From: Diphasiastrum complanatum
Taxonomy: Eukaryota; Streptophyta; Lycopodiopsida; Lycopodiales; Lycopodiaceae
Direction of reading: 5' to 3'
NCBI GenBank assembly: GCA_029204225.1
Contig: CM055099.1
Span: forward strand, 65,127,852 to 65,191,851
Length of the DNA stretch: 64,000 nucleotides
Below the pieces are notes generated by a model. The model saw only the letters and a program-made list of their open reading frames with translations. It ran no database searches and was not told the DNA's origin. The translations under genes were made by a program, and so were the position numbers. This document shows positions 34,552-46,104 of this stretch, piece after piece (position 1 is the stretch's first letter; the number at the start of each line of letters is the position of its first letter).

Positions 34552-37115
34552 ATGGCGGATTCCACTTCGCTTTGTGAGACCGATATTAACACCCTTGCCA
34601 GGTTTCTCTGCTCTGCCTCACTCCATTTTCTCATCTTTTTGTTCTTAATTCACCTATTTCCTTGGCGTCCTTACAGCAAATCTTCAAAACCAATGAACAT
34701 GCATGTTGCTCTGATTCTCAATTTTTACATTTACAGGGTTCAAGTTTTCTTTTGCAAATCTTCATAACCATAAATGGCTAATCATGGTTTTTCTGATTCG
34801 CAATTTTAAAATTAAAAGGTTAAAGTGTTTTCTTAACGTCCTTGCAACACATATTCGTAACCATAAACGCATGCATATTCATGATTTTCTGATTCGCCAT
34901 TTCACATTTACAAGGTCCTTCCTTAACGTCCTTCCAACACATCTTCGTAACCATTAATGCATATTCATGTCTTTCTTAATTCGCAATTTCACATTTACAA
35001 GGTTCAAGTCTTTCCTTAACGTCCCCCAACAAATTTACATAACCATAAATGCATATTTTCATGTTTTTTCTGATTCGCGATTTACAAGGTTCAAGTGTTT
35101 TCTTAACTGCCTTGCAACACATATTCACAACCATAGACGCATATTCATGATTTTCTGATTCGCCATTTCACATATACAAGGTTCAAGTCTTCTCCTTCCA
35201 ACAATTCCTCGTAAACCATAAATGTATACTGATGTTTTTCTGATTCGCAATTTCACATTTACCTGGCTCAAGTCTTTCCTTAACGTCCTTCCGACAAATC
35301 TTCATAACCATAAATACATAAGCATTTTTTCATATCTACAAGGGTCAATTTAGTCTATTCCTTAACGTCCTTCCGACAAATCTTCATAATTCATCTTTTT
35401 CTGATCAACAATTTTACAATTAGAAGGTTCAAGACAATGAGACAGGAGACTGCTGAAGAGATCATGTTGTCTTGCTTCGTTTTCAATGGTTGTGAGAAGA
35501 ACCGACTTGTTTACCAAACAGATAATTTAGCTGTGATGAGCTTTAACGTTTGTCGTTATTGTCAATGGAAATCTACAGAGATTGGATGCTTTTCAGCCAG
35601 AATTATTTGTTTACATGGCTATGATGTTTCTTTATTGTGGTTTTCTGTCAGCTCCTTGGCGGCAGAGATTGAGAGCAACACTTGTCCGATCTGCTTTGAG
35701 CTCATGGCCTCCCCCCATCATTCACCAGTTATTCTTTCTCCTTGCGGCCACACGTTTTGTGCCAAGGTCCTCACTTCTTTTTCTCTTAATCTTGAATTTT
35801 CTTCACTTTGTACGCATGAGTTGCGATAAAAATGCTTGACACCAAATCTCACAAAAATGTTTTCCATTTTAGTATCGAAGTCCAAAATCGCTAAAATGAG
35901 AAATATGTATTGTAGTCAGGACTTGTATTTCAAGTCTCTGTAAAGAGTTTGAGCGAATGTGATTGACGAATGTGAGTTCTTAAATGGCTATTCTGCAAAG
36001 AACAACCACCAGTAGAAGTTTCCATACAAGTTTGAGGATTTGTTCATTAGCGTATTTTTTAGGACTATTAAGCTATGTTGACATTCGCAACACCGTATAC
36101 TCAGTAACCTAGCTGAAACTATACTTTTCCAACAGTGTTTAGCTTTGCAGACTACGTTCAACCACCAAAAGACCTGTCCATATTGTCGTCAGAAAATCTC
36201 TTCCCAAGCTTTCAATTTGTCTCTGAAGAAGCTAATTGATAATTTTGTGGCATTGCAAAAGAAAGCTCTTCTTGAAACAGATTCCCGTGCAGATATTAAG
36301 CAAAAGAAATGTATAGCATATATGACCGCAGGGGTAACTACACAGTATGTTCATGAGAAGCTTTTGCAAGCAAAAATAAGGATCGCTGTTTTACAAAAAG
36401 AGCTGCACGAGACCGCGGAAATACAAAACGTCAGTGACGCCCCTTCACACTGTGACAACTTACGTAGTTCTGATGTTCGTCAAAGGCTTTTAGACAGAAA
36501 CTGCATCTAAGAAATCGCATGCTAGTTGAATTTCATTTTTGCAGCGCGTGGACACAGATCTGAGGTCTGCAAGACAAAAAAGGATAGAACTGGAGAGACA
36601 AGAACAATACGTCAAAGACAAGCTCCATGAAGTAGGTGAATATGTGATAGAATTGACCAAACTTGCTTTGGAAAATATAAGTGTGATTGACAGTCTGATT
36701 TGTTTAATCATCTTCAAAGAATTCCTAGCAAGTAGTAATCTCAATATGCGTACCTTTGTAGAAAAAAATTTCTTCTATAATGTTCGTCAATATGAAACAC
36801 CTGTGCTGCCTTGTCATTTTTGGTTGCAATATACAGGTCAAATTGGAGCACAAGATGATAGCTTCAAAATTGCAAAAGAATGAAGCAAAACAGTTTTCGC
36901 TTCAAAAGCTTCAAGAGGAAACACAGAACAAAACTGCTCTCGTCAAAGCCTCTATCACAACCTTGGAGAAGGTCTGACCACCTTGTGTTAGTTTAGCCTA
37001 GTTATTAGCCTATGTCTAAATTCCTGAATGCTGAACTAATAATTTGTTCCTGCAGGAGTGTGAAAAGTTCAGATTGCTTATATCTGAGCGAAATGAACAG
37101 GATCCTGCCTTTTGA
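34552..37115 (+). CDS. RING-finger coiled-coil protein, probable E3 ubiquitin ligase, six exons
   Basis: Six exons give an uninterrupted 246-residue protein: 34552-34601, 35652-35766, 36136-36429, 36545-36631, 36837-36971 and 37056-37115 (TGA). All introns are GT...AG and all phases agree. The start MADSTSLCETDI sits in a good plant context (ATGGCG). Residues 28-72 form a complete C3HC4 RING: C28, C31, C48, H50, C53, C56, C69, C72. An SLKKLIDNFVALQKK stretch follows, then a long charged helix (about 110-240; RSARQKRIELERQEQYVKDK, KNEAKQFSLQKLQEET) that should form a coiled coil, giving a TRIM-like RING plus coil without B-box. RING proteins of this kind pass ubiquitin from an E2 to a target, and the coil would allow dimers or target binding. 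The substrate is unknown. The donors of exons 1, 3 and 5 (gtttct, gtcagt, gtctga) are weak, so exact splice sites carry some doubt. Confidence 0.82.
34657..35430. repeat. ~88-bp minisatellite filling intron 1 of the RING gene, about nine units
   Basis: Each unit contains ttccttaacgtccttccaac, then a cttcataaccataaatgcat word, then ctgattcgcaatttcac and ttacaaggttcaagt. About nine units of 80-93 bp can be lined up from 34657 to 35430. They are diverged from one another by substitutions and small indels, so the array is not newly expanded. It makes up most of the 1050-bp intron. Confidence 0.85.
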
Positions 37116-38827
37116 CACATGATTAAACTAGCATTTCCAGAAGCTCTATCTATCCTTTGGAAAATAGTCAGGTATGTTGTCGCAGATCAAGCCACAAATT
37201 CTTTCCAAGATTTCCATGTGCTGACTGAGAGTATCGGACATGAAAAAACCTCGAAACCATGCCACTGGTCAGAGAAAAATTCCGCATCGTAATTCGACTA
37301 CACTGTCTGCATTCTGGTATGATCGAGTTTGGCAGCAAACTTAGATCACGATTTAGTCTGTATATTGCTATGGATTTACTGCAAATACACACATGCTACA
37401 TGTAAAGGTCGTAGAATTTTGAACTAAACTGAAGATGCAATTCATTTGCGTTTGGAGATAATACAGTAATGCGTTGTCCCAACAAGGATCTACAACTCTT
37501 TTTCAATCCTTCTTTACTCTCCTATTTTAGTATTCCCATGGACAAGAAGAACGAGTCATTGCGAGATTATATTGAACGGATCAATAGATTACATTTTGAT
37601 TATTATGCCCAATTTTTGAACACATAAAAAAGTCGAATATGTATGTACTTTTTTGCAAACTGAGGTGATGCTCTTTCCACCCTGCGCGTCCGTACAGCGC
37701 CCATACAGCTGCCATGTGGCATGTCCAAAGTGATCCATGCTACGCCTTTCGCCCTGCACGTCCGTGTACACAGTCTATACGACTACCACGAGGCATGTCC
37801 AAAGTGGTCCCTTAGAGTCAAACTACTTATTATGCTTCGTAATGTACATGTGAAAAAAAAGTGAAGGTATCCATTACGCAATGGAATGCGCGAGGTACAG
37901 CTTTTTAAAACTTTTTAGGCTCAAAAAATTCTGAAAATCCTTACCGGGCAGAATGGCATGTGCCCGGCCCATTCCATAGTACATAATGTTCTGAACATTA
38001 AAACATTACTGGTTTATAGTGCATTTTATCTTCTAGATATAATGTGCATTTCAGATTGGTGTATTTCGAAGAACCCTTAAATGGCACAATATGCTTATTA
38101 AACAATAGACATCATTATATGAACCTTACAAATGTGTAAAGGGCACTTATTATAGATAGAAAATGACCAATGTATTTTAGGGTGGTTTCAAACTACATTG
38201 AATGGCAAGTCCCAAATTTAAAATGGAGTTCTCCCATTGGTCTAAGAAAAAAAGTGGGTCTCCCTCCCATTGGTCAAGCACATTTTATAGGCCTGGGGAC
38301 ATTGCCTGGCATGTTGAGTTGTCAAGGATAACTTAACAAAAATGGATCAATGGATGGTAGAGATTCGAATTGGCCAGTCAGAGGTCCTTCATTTAGCACT
38401 TGTTAGCCAACTTTAAAAGGGGGGTGGTCCATTGCTCGCAACTCACTTGCAAAAGTTCAAATCAAAGGACCAAACAATATTACTTGTCACTAGTCTAAAA
38501 CCACCCTTATGTATTATGGAAGGAGCCAAGTAGATGACATTGTGCTCAGTAAGGAGCCATAGGCAAGGCCCAAAGGGACCCAGACTATGATATCTTATTT
38601 ATTTTCTTGCTTGTGTGGTTTTCATTATAAACGAGTAAGCTTCTATGTACCACGTAAGGACGATTCTCTTCATTTTGGCTTTCCACTATTTAGAGGCATC
38701 ATTGGCGTCGCATTTCCCATTGAACAAAGTGGGGGGATTGGCATTTAGCGAGTAGATTTTTACAAGTTTAGTCAGTTTTAAAACTTGAAAAATGCTCATT
38801 ATGGCAATCACCAATCAACCTACTAAA
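37116..38827. other. Intergenic sequence with a 72-bp tandem duplication
   Basis: 37672-37810 holds two diverged copies of a ~71-bp unit (ccctgcgcgtccgtacagcg ... catgtccaaagtg). 37.50-37.62 kb reads in one frame like a short gag scrap (ESLRDYIERI), too short to call. A small GC-rich stretch (ccgggcagaatggcatgtgc) lies near 37945. No gene is supported. Confidence 0.45.
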
Positions 38828-41800
38828 TCATCTTTGCAGCTCGAATCCATTTTCTTCGTTTTTAGCTCTGTAGGTTAATCCAATATTCTGGGTACCCTGC
38901 AGATACTGTAGGATTCGTTTGGCCGTTTGCCAATGTGCCAAACCAGGATTTGAAGAGAATTGGCTCAATGCGTAAATAGAGAAAGCCAGATCAGGTCTGG
39001 TACAGATTGTCAAGTACATCAGACTACCGATTAAGTTCTGGTAGGGTATACCTGCCATCTCTTATTCTTCCTCTTTCGTTTTTGGGCAATCTTGTTTCGT
39101 GAGCTTGGCTCCAACTATCATTGGTGTGGCTTTCTCTTTGCAGTCCATCATGTGGTACTGCTTCAGCACTTTTCTGGCATATCCTGACTGACTCAGGTGC
39201 ATTTCGCCCTTTGTTCGATCTCTTCTGATCTCCAGCCCTAGGCATTTTGTTGCTTCTCCAAGATCTGTGATTTCGTAGCTTTCAGAAATCTGACTCTTTG
39301 TGTCTTTGATCAACATCAAGGAACTTCCTATCATCAATGAATCATCCACGAAAATGGTCAGTATCACAAAATCCTTTCCTACTCTTTTGATGTAGACATT
39401 GCAGTCTGGCTGAGTAGGATTGAAGTCTAGAGACTTCAGAAGACCATCAAGCTTTTTGTGCCAGGCTCGTGATGCATGTTTTAGACCGTAGATGCATCTC
39501 TACAATCGACAAACACATTGTCTGTTGTCGGGGTCTTCATAGCCTTCAGGTCGCTTCATGAAGATTTCCTCCTCTAGATCTCCATGGAGAAAGGCTGTTT
39601 TCACGTCAATCTAGTGAATTTCCAAATTGTACTATGTGGCATATGCAAGGAGTAGCCTTATGCTTGTCATCTTGACCATGGGCAAATATGTGTTGAAATA
39701 GTCAACACCATATCTCTGCGTGTAGCCCTTCGCGACAAGCCTTGCTTTGTAGCGGCCAATAGTGCCATCTGATTTCAGCTTTTTCTTGTACACCCACTTG
39801 CAGTTGACTACTTTTATATTTTCTAGCAGTGGCTCTAATGTCCACGCCTCGTTTCGCCTCATCGACTCGATCTCCTCTGACATTGTCTGCTTCCAGAATT
39901 CTCCCTCTGGAGTCTGGATAGCTTCTTGGTATGTTGTTGGCTCTTCTATGAAGCTGCTATACTCGAATTGCGTGTCTTCGCTCCATTGAAGATTGTCAGA
40001 GGAGCAGTCTGGAGGTCGTCTTTGTCTCGTTGACCTTCGAGGTTCGTTTCGTCGCTGCTCGAACATTTCTTATTTGTGGGGTCAATCATCTGCTTCTTGT
40101 TGCTCTGAAGTTTGGGGCTCTGCACTCTGATTTGATGTATGTCCTCAATCTCCCTCTTGAATAGGCAGCAGTGTGAAGATCTCATGGCCTCTTTCGTCTT
40201 TTAGTCCAAGAAATGTGGACTTATCGAACTTCACATCTCTGTTCGAAACAATCTTCTTCGTGGTTGGATCATAGAGCCTGTACACATGTGTTCCATTCGA
40301 GTAGCCGACCATGATTGTTTGCTACGATTTGTCGTCGAGCTTGCTTCTCTTTTCCTTCGAAATGTGCTTGTGTGCTGCACATCCAAACACTCATATGTAT
40401 GACAAATCAGGGTTTTTATTGCCTCTGCCCAGAATTGACCTAGCAGTTGAGCCTGTGCCATCATGCATCTGGCTCCTTCAACTAGCATTTGGTTTTTTCT
40501 TTCTACCACACCGTTGTATTCTGGTGTGTATGCAAGAGTGAACTGGTGTTGGATCCATTATTCTTCGCAGAATCTTGAGAATTATGTACCTTTGCATTCA
40601 CCTCCATTGTTAGATCTAAGGATCTGTATCAGAGGTGTAGTAGATCGTGGTCATCCGGTTGTAATCATCTATGAACGTTAGAAAGTATTTCGGACCTGAG
40701 AGTGAATCTGTTTTCATCGATCCACAGACATCAGAGTGGACGAGCTCAAGAACTTCCTTGGCTCTTCTTCCCTCGTGTGTGAATGGATTCTGATGTTGCT
40801 TGCCTTTCTGACAAGCTTCGCAGAACTCAACCTCGGGCCTTGAGATCTTGAGACCTGTGACAATGTCCTTTCTGCTCATGTCATACAGGCTCCGCATGTT
40901 CAGATGATACATTCTCCTATGCCAGAGCTGATCTTTATTTTCTGAAGCATTTAATATGTTATCAGAGTTGCTGATTATTTTGGCCTGGTAGAGGTTTCCT
41001 TCTCTGCATCCAACCGTCATCAACTTGTTTGTCGTCTTCTCAATCATACGGCAAGTGTTTCCATCGAACAAAACTCAAATGCCTAGATCTATCATCTTGG
41101 AGACAGATAGCAGATCCTTTGTGAGTGAGAGCACATAAAGTGCTCCTGGCAGCTCTGCTTGGCCTGACAGTGTTTGTAGTTGTAGAGAGCCGATGTCATT
41201 GATATCGTGTCTACTTCCATCGCCTAGAATCACTGCTCTGTCGTTTTCGAGTTCGGAAAAGTTGATCAAGATCTTCTTGTTGCAGGTTATGTGAGATGTT
41301 GCTCCTGAATCGATGACTACATCATAGTCGTGTTCAGAGTAGCTTGTCGAAGCTTCATCGAGTATCATGAAAGCTTCGTCACCTCTTTTGGCATCCTTTG
41401 ATGACTCTGCAACGTTTGTCTTTTCAGCTTTGTTTTTTATTTTTGGGTTGAATCTACAGTCGTCTGCAGAATGTCTTTTCTTCTTGTAGTGCATGCAAGG
41501 TATTGCTGGATTGAACCAACATTTGTTGGTCGTATGGCCTGGTTTGTAGCAGTAATCGCAAGAAGAAGATTGCTTATTCGAGGACTTCGTCTTCTCGAAT
41601 CTTGGCTTGTTTTTGTTCTTCTTTTTTCCTTTCGTGAAGAGAGCCTTCTCTTGATCATTGCTTCCCTCTCCTTCGTCTCTCATCAGTATCTCATCAGCGA
41701 CAAGACTGGCTGCTTTGTTGAATGTCATATCTGATAAACTCAGTATGAGCATTCTCAGCGGCTGATAGGACGTCAGTAGCAATTTCATGAAGTACATCAA

Positions 41801-42296
41801 CTGTTGTGGTGATGGGACCTGGTGCTCCTGTCCTGATGCAGCGAGTTGAGCGAAGATCATTCTGATCTTCTCAACATGCTAGTCCAACTGGTTGCCATCC
41901 CACCATATGGATTGCAGCTGATTGTGAAGGTGCATGACTGAAGCTGTAGTTCTCACTTCATACTTCTGCTTTAATCTTTCCCACACTACATGGTTGCTTT
42001 CGTAGTCTTCAATCTGCATGAGTAGATCTTTATTTATGGACAAAACGATGATCGCCATTGCAGGCTCATCCTTTCTGATCCATTCAGCTCTCCTCGGGTC
42101 TCCCTCTGGAGGCTGCACCTCTGAGAGCTCGGTCACCGACCAGATGCCTTCGCCCTTCAGAAGCGTTTTGATTTTGAATTTTCAGATTTTGTAATTTGCA
42201 CCATCGAGACTGATTGCTACTCTGGTCTGGATTGTTGTAGCCATATTGTGTTGTCTGGAAGAATCACTGCTGGGATATCAGTAGTGATAACCTGTC

Positions 42297-42309
42297 GGCT
42301 CTGATACCA
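42297..42309 (-). other. Primer-binding site of Copia H
   Basis: GGCTCTGATACCA on the plus strand, complementary in the minus direction to initiator tRNA-Met. It touches the LTR edge TGTTGCGGAAG at 42310. Confidence 0.88.
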
Positions 42310-42820
42310 TGTTGCGGAAGTGAGAGTGTTTCATTTTCTTCTTCTCTCTCTTCTTATTCGCGAATGATTTCTTGTCTTTGAACTTTCTTTTGCGCGGAAG
42401 CTTTTACGGAATTCCAGACACGTGACCACACATCACAAAACACATTCTATTCTATCAATCAAGACACACAACACAAGACAAGGAGATACACGAAAATAGA
42501 GAGACTGTTTTATCAATTTAGTTTTAGAGCGAGATCGTCAGTGTCTCGCTCGTCGGCGGAATGGCACTCTGCTCTTTCGCTATGTTCTGCTCGTTGGCAG
42601 ACTTTCATGCACAGCTCTAGTATTTTTACTTTCCTGCTCTACTCGCTACGTCTCTCTCTGTCACTTACAGATTTCTGTTTTCTAATAATTTTTGTGATCC
42701 AGAGATGATCGTTTATACCTCCATTGTGTGGATTCTTACAGGATAGCTAGACGTAGAATCACAAGACTAGTTAATGCTAATCAACTAGTTAGTTAGTCTC
42801 CGTCGTTGTTATTCGTTTCA
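42310..42820 (-). repeat. 5' LTR of Copia H (about 510 bp, far edge uncertain)
   Basis: The inner edge is fixed by the primer site. The outer edge is placed near 42820 (attcgtttca) because LTRs end in CA, but no second copy exists in the window to confirm it. Confidence 0.55.
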
Positions 42821-44066
42821 ACTGGGTGTGAAGCCCGTTGAGCTGCCAGCTGATAGCGCGAAAGATTCTTCTTCGTTTGTTTCATAGTTTTTTGTTTTGT
42901 GTCCCTTTGCGGTTTGCGGTCCTGGAGGTGTGTTTACAATCCACAAATAATTCGTGAATTGTTCTTGCTTCGAGTCAAGGGACGTTGACTGTCGCGAATT
43001 GTTCTCGTTCGACTTTTGTTTCTTGTTCGTGCTACGACAAAGTTGCAGGAGTTCACCATTTCTGACAAGTTCGAATAGTAGATAGGCCTCAAACTTAAGA
43101 TCTAGTGAGATAGTGACATTTGTCACATGATGTTAGGACTGAAATGCATCTATTTGGCCCAATCACATTTAGAGGCATAGATCACAAGGCCAATCACCTT
43201 AATAGGTGCATTACATGTGGCCAATCATATTTAGAGGTGCACATCATGAGGCCCAATCAAATTGTGAGGTGAAAATCATGAGGTCCAATCAAGGGGCCAA
43301 AATCATGATGATTTGGATCTAGAAGTACAATACAGACTATTGTGCTCAGAGCATGTGTGGGATGTCCCCACTTTAAGGATTTATTGTGTTCTATGTGGTG
43401 AAGAAAACTCAAGTTTACATTGTCAATCTAGGTTTTGAGAGTTCTAGATAAAATTTTGAGATCCTAGTCACATTGTTTCGCTCCTACTCATAGTTCTTGA
43501 GTTTTTTTTGGCTTGAAATAGAGTCATAGAGTTGTTTGAAACTTTGTTTTGGTGTGTGATCCAAATTATCTTGTAGTTCCTTCTTTTGTGAAAGGCAAGA
43601 TCTAGTAACTCAAGTTGATTGGCATTGGTGGAGGGATTGGTCTCTCCTTTGTGATCAAGATCTTACTAAGTGGATCTAGCTCTTTGAAGCCCAAATCTTA
43701 GTGAGAGAGAAGAATCACACTTTTTGAGATTTAAAATCCAACTAAGAATGGAGAATGGATTGAATGTTTCAAGCTTGATGTGAAAAATTGCTTGAAATGT
43801 CAAGGTTTTGAGAGCTAGTTTGGACATAAGTCGATTTTGAGATCAAAAGGGATCAAAATCATGATGAATTGATCCATGATGGGTATGGTATGGACTGAGG
43901 TGCTCAAGCACCTGTGAGATCACCAAAATTTGGATGGTTGGTGTTTCTCCAAGGTAGATCCAAATCTAGAGTATGATTGCTTGTTGGAAAGCTAGTGAAG
44001 TCTAGTTTGTGATGCGATTGTTATCAAGCCAAAAGGACTTGTCTTGAAAAAATTATAGGCATTCAA
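42821..44066. repeat. Unassigned sequence with a 31-bp minisatellite
   Basis: 43156-43308 contains five units of about 30-32 bp (ggcccaatcacatttagagg ... atcatga type). The rest reads like degraded LTR or leader of the Copia scrap that follows but has no partner. A 102-codon minus-strand frame at 42818-43126 has no recognisable family and is not called. Confidence 0.55.
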
Positions 44067-44372
44067 ATGAAGGTGAGTAGGGCTGCCAATTTCTTGTGCA
44101 ATAGATGGCCGAGTGCTATTTTGGATGGAAGGACACCTTTTGAGATGCTATTCAAGAGGAGGCCGAGTGTCAACTTTCTAAGAACTTTTGGATGCACATG
44201 CTATCTCAACATCACACTTGATGATAGGACCAAGGAGGATCCATCTTCAAGGAAAGGTATTTTTGTTGGATATAGTGAGGTGAGTAAAGCCTACAAGGTT
44301 TACATTCCTTCTACTAACAAAGTGCTTATTGGTAGAGATGTCATTTTTGATGAGGGGAACATTCCAAATTAA
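44067..44372 (+). mobile_element. Copia-type integrase scrap (I)
   Basis: The plus strand reads as the C-terminal integrase region: AANFLCNRWPSAILDGRTPF, LRTFGCTCYLN, GIFVGYSEVSKAYKVY and GRDVIFDEG. It is an isolated fossil of about 300 bp with no terminal repeats recognised, and one frame is open over its length. Confidence 0.82.
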
Positions 44373-46104
44373 GAAAAGCTTTGTTGATTGTCTTACTTAA
44401 AATGTCATCAAAACACAATGTTGAAAAGAGAAAAATATATATATACACTAACAACAAACAGTAAAGACCAACTACTATGTAGATTGATGGTGGAAGGTGT
44501 ACCCTTTCAATTGTGTCTCTACTTTTGCATCTAGGCCCATGGTTATGACTCCCCAAGGTGAACTGATAAGCATTATGTGTTGGAATTTAAGCCCTCAGTT
44601 GCCTCCTTGGAATCATAACTTAGACAGCCAATCTATTGAAGGACGTCTACAACGGACTTCCTGTTGATCTCCAGCAAAGGGTAACCAATCCCATCATAAT
44701 TTCAAGTTCAGATGTTAAGTTTAATAACTTGAAGTCATTGAAGACTTGGCCATCTTCAAGGACTTCCACAAAACTTGCATTTGGAACAAGTTTGCAGAGT
44801 TACATTACTTTTTGAACAGTCTGCAAAAATACACTAAGTGTCGTAGTTTGCATTTTTCGCACTTTCCGAAAACCGCAACACTTACCTTCGACTTTTTCTG
44901 TTCAATTATTTTTTGAAGAAGTCAACTTGTTCACAGTTCAACAGTTTAACTATTTTCAACACCTTCGCCCTTTTTTGCTTTATCCGAAAAATGCGAAGAG
45001 AGAGAAAATTTGAGAAGGTCCTCTATTTTTAAGGGTTAAACTGTTAAAGACACCTTCACCAACTTTCAAGGATAGCTTAAACTTGTTTTAAGAGTACCTT
45101 CGTTTATTTTTGCTTTTTTTGAAAAGTGCAAGAAAGTTGACCTGCTAAAGACATCTTCGCCTTTTTGAGGGCACCTTCAACTTTCTAAGGGCACCTTAAA
45201 ACTCGTTCAAAGGCACCTTTCGCTTTTTCGCAAAAACCCCAAAAGGAGAGAAAATGCCGAAGGTTGTCTGTTTTGAACGAGGAATGTTCCCAGCCACTTC
45301 TTGAAATTTGCAAAGGGAGAGAAAACCACTTCACATAAAAAGCGATTTTGGGATTTTGGGATTTTGGGATTTTGGGACGTCCTCGTCCGCGTCAACGATC
45401 CTGATTTGTTGACCGTATATATACTATGTATAGTTGTCACAAAAGCCATATACTTCCAAGTACAACGGCTTTCCTGATTAGGTGACAAACATTCAACGTA
45501 ATTAATACACGGATGGAATCTATAAATAGATCATCCAAGCACAGATTATTGGTTGCTCCGTCATGAGACGTATCATTTGAGCCTCCCAATTACGCCGTCA
45601 ATTTTTTGTTGTAATTGTTATTTGTATTGTACTTCAGTGTAATATAGCAACAACAACTTTTCTATCTGTGTATAATGTAGATGAATGCTTGTTGTGATTG
45701 AATGCACTTTATCGTTGTCTGATCACGCTTGTTTACTCATTTTGATTAGAACATGGATATCTACGACTCCTCAGTTTTTGATCAGACGATGGTTGTCTTT
45801 GACGCCTGAGAAACTCGTGATATCACACTGCTCTTTCAGAACCAAACTTTCCTTTGAATATGATTTTCAATAACACCACACACAAACCATTTCTAATATC
45901 TTCGGTGGTCTGTACTCTTGTTTTTGAGAGTATGAACTAGTTTTTAAAATCTTGTTGGGAAATTAGAGCACTTAAAGCTGTGACTATTTTTAGCATAAAC
46001 TTTTATTAGATTGTTTTTGCATCTAGCATCTGATTGTAATGAGAGAGCTATTCTGCAATATTTTTGCTCTCTTTTCCGTTCGCGTTCTTCTATCTCCCTT
46101 GCCC
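44373..46104. other. Unassigned sequence; right part probably LTR of Copia J
   Basis: 44.82-45.26 kb holds loosely repeated caccttcgc/ttttcg words. 45343-45377 is a simple (gattttggg)4 repeat. 45.5-46.1 kb has LTR character: tataaataga at 45521-45530, a T-rich leader, and an end next to a tRNA-Met-like primer site at 46112. The LTR's outer edge is not determined. Confidence 0.4.

Larger units (their letters stand above)
38828..42820 (-). mobile_element. Copia-type LTR element H, 5' LTR to RNase H, broken
   Basis: A minus-strand Copia fossil. In its own direction: LTR about 42820-42310, primer-binding site 42309-42297, gag (about 42.2-41.5 kb), zinc knuckle CX2CX4HX4C (CDYCYKPGHTTNKC, about 41.55 kb), protease (DSGATSH, about 41.3 kb), integrase (about 41.0-40.2 kb, with FIDDYNRM), reverse transcriptase (about 40.07-39.3 kb, TIFVDDSL), and the start of RNase H (to 38.83 kb, YQNLIGSLMYLT). 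The 3' end and 3' LTR are not present in the window. It is broken, with a handful of breaks, but parts such as gag-protease are still open for over 250 codons, so it is not among the oldest copies. Confidence 0.87.

Noticed and set aside
37500-37620. Possible retroelement gag scrap (ESLRDYIERI)
   Set aside because: Only about ten residues look familiar, so chance cannot be excluded.
45343-45377. (gattttggg)4 as interstitial telomere-like repeat
   Set aside because: The unit does not match the plant telomere repeat TTTAGGG and is too short.
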